From Kryptolebias marmoratus (taxonomy: Eukaryota > Chordata > Actinopteri > Cyprinodontiformes > Rivulidae): a stretch of 64,000 nt of DNA. Position 1 is the first letter of the stretch; each line of letters starts with the position of its first letter. This document shows, piece after piece, positions 60,546 through 64,000 of this stretch. The notes beneath the pieces were generated by a model, which was not told the origin of the DNA, made no database searches, and saw only the letters and a list, made by a program, of their open reading frames with translations. A program made the translations under genes and the position numbers. Location: positions 23,980,094 to 24,044,093 of the forward strand of contig NC_051431.1 in assembly GCF_001649575.2 (NCBI RefSeq), in the 5' to 3' direction.

Positions 60546-63500
60546 TTACAAATACTGAGCCATGGGGTGATCAGACCAGAGAGGCAGGCTGGACAGCTTC
60601 TCCTCAGTGGCTGTTTCGATGGGCCATCCCCAGGCTTTGAAGAATCCAGTCAGATTCATGTTGACAGTCTGAGAGAAGGTCTCAGCGTACAGGTTCATCT
60701 TCCCTTCGTTGTCACTGGGGAAGTTGCTCATCTTGTGGTAGGCAGCAAACACCTTCTTAAAGGCATCCCAACCAAACCTTTCTTGGAGCTACATGGAAGA
60801 AAACAAATAGTGAATCGAATGCTCTAATTCCATTTGTTCACACAGAGAAGGACTTCTATGTGATTCTGACGGTAGTTGCATGTAAAAAATACAAACAACT
60901 GAATGTATTTTTTGCTGAACAGGTAGTTTATGTTGCCTGTATAAAGTATAATCATGGGTTAATTCTTGCTAATGTGTAATATAAGTCACAACAGTCAAGT
61001 TGACCAAATTTATGATGGACCTCTGCCTTTCAGTGGATGAGTTGATGAGCCAGTGTAGTGATGCACTTCTATTACAAAGCAGATACTAATGCAACAAAGT
61101 TCATATTTTCTGCAGAACAATTTTTAGTACATTTTTTTCTTACCTGCAAGTATGTCTCCAGAGCAGTCCAAACATCCCAGTCACTGAGCTTCTTGCCTCC
61201 CTGAACATACTGTTCCACACACTGCTTCCGACTTGCTGAGGTCATTGACTCATGAGCCTGCAGTACAGAGATTTATCTGATCTCATGAAAAGGAAACAAA
61301 ACTTCACAATGTGATCCAAATTACAGTTAAATTACAAGTATTAGATTTATGTTTGTTTTAACACATTTTAAATTTTAAAGGCAACTTCAAACATGAGATT
61401 TCTATCAAAATGTTAAAGTGATGCCCTTCAGTCACTCAAACACTGATCAGTTTTTTGAATTATGTTTGATGAAAAAACTTCATAGGTTCCTCTGGGGGAA
61501 TTACCAGTGTCAAAATAGCTAAGTAGGCCCTCCCTTTTTGATTGACACATCTTTTGACCAATCCAGGTGAAAAAAAAAGTGTTGGATTTCTATTTTCCAA
61601 CTTCAGTAACTACATACTTGTTATAGTTACAATAATCTGACTGCTGAGGTAAAAAAAAAAAAAATCAGTAATACCTTTACAGAGAAACCAAGCTTTTGTG
61701 TGCTCCAAAGAGTTCAAGAACAGCATCTAATTTAGTTTGGGTATGCCTCTTTCCAGGCGTTTTAGTCATTTTGAGGGTGACTGTTAAAGACTTAAATATT
61801 AAAAATAAAATAAATGTAGACCCTAGTATCTTTAAAAAGGAGTGAATAATGATTGCCACCTTGCCCGACAAAGAAACACAAGCCAACCCAAACTATATTT
61901 ATCAAAAAGAAGTCTTAAAAGTAGTCAGGGTGTCAGCCTGACGGACAGAAACTGGGAGTTTGTTTCACAAGAGAGGAGCCTGAGAACTGAACGATCTTCC
62001 TTCTGTTCTACTTTTAGATACTCTAGGAACCACGAGTAAACCTGCAGTCAGAGAGCAAAGTGCTCTGTTAGGAAGATATGGAACAAAAAGATCTTTAATA
62101 TCTCTGTATATTCCTTTTTGCTATTTGTGCTGCCCTCTCTCCATGTTCGTTTCCCTCTTTGCATACTTACAACATTCTGTAGTGAGCTACTACAGAGTAA
62201 TCTTCAAATAAAAATGCAAACAAAGACTAAATGCCAGTTTTGTGAAATAAATCTAGAAAATTGATAGGATTTCAATTGAGTCTGTATTTTTATGTGTAGT
62301 ACCCTAAGACAACTTTTTTTGTGAACTGTCACAGACGTAATATACTAACTGAATTAAGCTGATAACAATTATACTTGTTATTCCAACTATAAATAAATCA
62401 TCTCAAGTCACTGCTATCATAAATGTTACAAAGGGACCAGGGTGGTCCTCCAGACAACTCTGACACAGTCAGTTCCTGTCAGAATATTAAACAGAAGTCA
62501 AGAGGTTTTAGAAAAACTTGTTTCTGTGAACTTTTGTCTGATTAAAAACAAACAACCTTACCTTTGCCCTGTTGACTCCGAGCACCTCTTCACTGACATA
62601 CACTGACCACAGGTTGCATGTGGCCTCTGTGGTGTTAGGGGGAAACTCCCAGCAGCTTCTCTGCTGGTTGTGTCCCAGTTCATGAAGTTCTCCCCACAGA
62701 GCGAAGGAGCTGGCAGTAACTGGTTTGAACAGCATTGCTGCTTCAGAAGAATGCATCATAACGGGATAGCCTGCATGCATCCAGCCTAAAAGAAGAAAGC
62801 ATACCTTAGTTAATGACACTGTCTGAACTTGCAAATCATGTTGCTGTTCACTAACTAGGACCGGGGTGTCCCATCCTGGTCCTGGAGGGCCACTATCCTG
62901 CATGTTTTAGTTGTTTCTCTGCTCTTCAGCAGGTCTTCAAGTTCTTCAGAAGCCTGTCAATCACTAAGTCATTCAGGTGTGTCACAGCAGATAAACATTT
63001 AAAACATGCAGAATAGTGGCCCTCCAGAACCACAGTTGAACACCACTGGACTTGGGGTTCTGGTTATGATCTGGAGGTTGAACTACAGACCAGTAGGTGT
63101 GTTGAAGACAAAAACACTCAACAGACTTGTCACCATTGTGAATGATGGTCACTGAATGCAAACTTCCCTTGTTGAAATTCAACACAAACTCATTGCACAT
63201 TCAGAAATGCATCTTTAGCTGTCTCTCTTAAAGAATTAGGTCTATATACTATATGACCTCCATTTTCTACTAATGGAAAGTTTGGACTGCAGAAAGCTAA
63301 CCCCTTTTTTTTTAGAATGGTGCTTTCATGTGAAAATCGAAAGTTAGGATAAAATGTCTGATTTTGAGCTAAACAGTAGTTTTCTGTTAATTTGTATTTT
63401 CTGTAGAGATTCCTCCAATTGTTTAACCTGAATTTATAAATTTTCATTAAAGAAAAGGTCTTTTTTTTCTCACCTTACCATTCTCATACAAGTAATATAA

Positions 63501-63774
63501 AAAATGTCCTTGAATATGATTTAAAAAGTATTCTTACCTGCAGAAATCTGCACATCAGCTACAATGCGTTCTTTACGAATGAATTTGTTTGGTATTGCAG
63601 CCAAATCTGCAACACCCTTCATGATGTCATTCCAGAGTCTTTCCACCTCAAGAGGGAAATCCAGTTCACGAATAACAGCTGATGGCACAGTGAGGATGAT
63701 GTTCTCAAACTCAAACTCTGCCCAGGGTGCAGGAGCTTCACGTATCAAAGACCAGTCTTCTGCTTTGGTCACAC
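60546..63774 (-). CDS. tcaf: TRPM8 channel-associated factor-like protein, gene 4 (partial)
   Basis: Only the last four coding exons lie in the window, in transcript order 63774-63538, 62785-62562, 61257-61144, 60788-60546, with lengths 237, 224, 114 and 243, identical to gene 3. They encode the second half of the M60-like domain, including [36 protein letters not shown] and the zinc motif HELGH followed by TTEATCNLW, and the C-terminal region. All junctions are GT-AG and in phase, and no stops or frameshifts were seen, so it is probably an active gene continuing past 64000. It is closest to gene 3; exon 11 is almost identical to gene 3 at the DNA level. Confidence 0.9.
61900..62110. repeat. 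Dispersed fish repeat in gene 4 intron 9
   Basis: Phrases AGAGGAGCCTGAGAACTGAA, TCTACTTTTAGATACTCTAG, GAACCACGAGTAAACCTGCA and GAGCAAAGTGCTCTGTTAGG are ones I associate with a common fish interspersed repeat. Class unknown. Confidence 0.45.
62860..63055. repeat. MITE-like element, copy 3
   Basis: Same family as the copy at 26160-26375: left end GGGGTGTCCCATCCTGGTCC then GGAGGGCCACTATCCTGCAT, mirrored at the right by ACATGCAGAATAGTGGCCCT and CACCACTGG. More diverged. Lies in gene 4 intron 8. Confidence 0.6.
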
Positions 63775-64000
63775 CTGAAGTGAAACAAGATGAGGCAGTT
63801 TAAAAAGCTGTGGCAGTAAGAAGAGTTTTTAGTTGTTTTGAACATTAGTATAACATCATCAACGGTAAGATGATGATGTCAAATTAAACCAATTTTATTT
63901 ACAAAGCTCAATTTAAAAAAAACTGCTTCAGGACAGTTCTGACTGAAGGGGTGGGGAGGATAGTCATGGTTATGACTGAAAACATGCAGTGTTCATTGGT
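63775..64000 (-). other. Gene 4 intron 7 (partial)
   Basis: Begins with the acceptor side (minus-strand CACTTCAG) of exon 8. Nothing else recognised before the window edge. Confidence 0.7.

Overview
The window looks like teleost fish nuclear DNA. It has multi-exon genes with GT-AG introns, no operon structure, CA and TA microsatellites, and a dense load of transposon relics typical of fish: LINEs of the CR1/L2/Rex1, Rex3-like and restriction-endonuclease types, Tc1/mariner, hAT-like MITEs, LTR elements and one endogenous retrovirus. The species cannot be named from the sequence alone.

The genes form a cluster of four paralogs of the TRPM8 channel-associated factor family (TCAF, formerly FAM115), arranged + + - -. 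Gene 1 (+, 3022-12219, 918 aa) and gene 2 (+, 22582-30704, 928 aa) converge on gene 3 (-, 43797-33816, 913 aa). Gene 4 (-, 63774-60546) runs off the right edge, and only its last four coding exons are inside. In each complete gene I could place 11 coding exons with the same phases and nearly the same lengths. The proteins have two related alpha/beta modules at the N terminus (exon 1; exons 2-3), a helical linker (exons 4-5), a peptidase M60-like domain (exons 6-9) with an intact HELGH zinc-binding motif, and a short C-terminal region (exons 10-11).

The paralogs are patchily homogenised. Exon 11 is almost identical in all four genes, and exon 1 is almost identical between the inverted genes 2 and 3, while the exons in between have diverged. 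Gene conversion is the likely cause. Gene 2 has lost the family start codon (ATG to ATT) and appears to start upstream, which adds a hydrophobic leader made from former 5' UTR. Genes 2 and 3 share a conserved core promoter and a noncoding first exon. A decayed copy of the 3' flank of gene 4, with the final-exon region deleted, lies at 51605-53295 and looks like the ghost of a fifth gene.

Layout: 1-2700 LINE relic and gene 1 upstream region; 3-12.6 kb gene 1; 12.6-22.2 kb transposon graveyard (LINE, endogenous retrovirus pol/env relic, Tc1, hAT); 22.3-30.9 kb gene 2; 31-33.5 kb short convergent intergenic; 33.8-44.2 kb gene 3; 44.2-59.1 kb repeat-rich spacer with a nested DNA transposon and LTR candidate, the ghost duplicate, a very recent 2220-bp tandem duplication of retrotransposon sequence and two LINEs; 59.3-64 kb gene 4 and its 3' flank. 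No RNA genes, CRISPR arrays or unrelated protein-coding genes were recognised.
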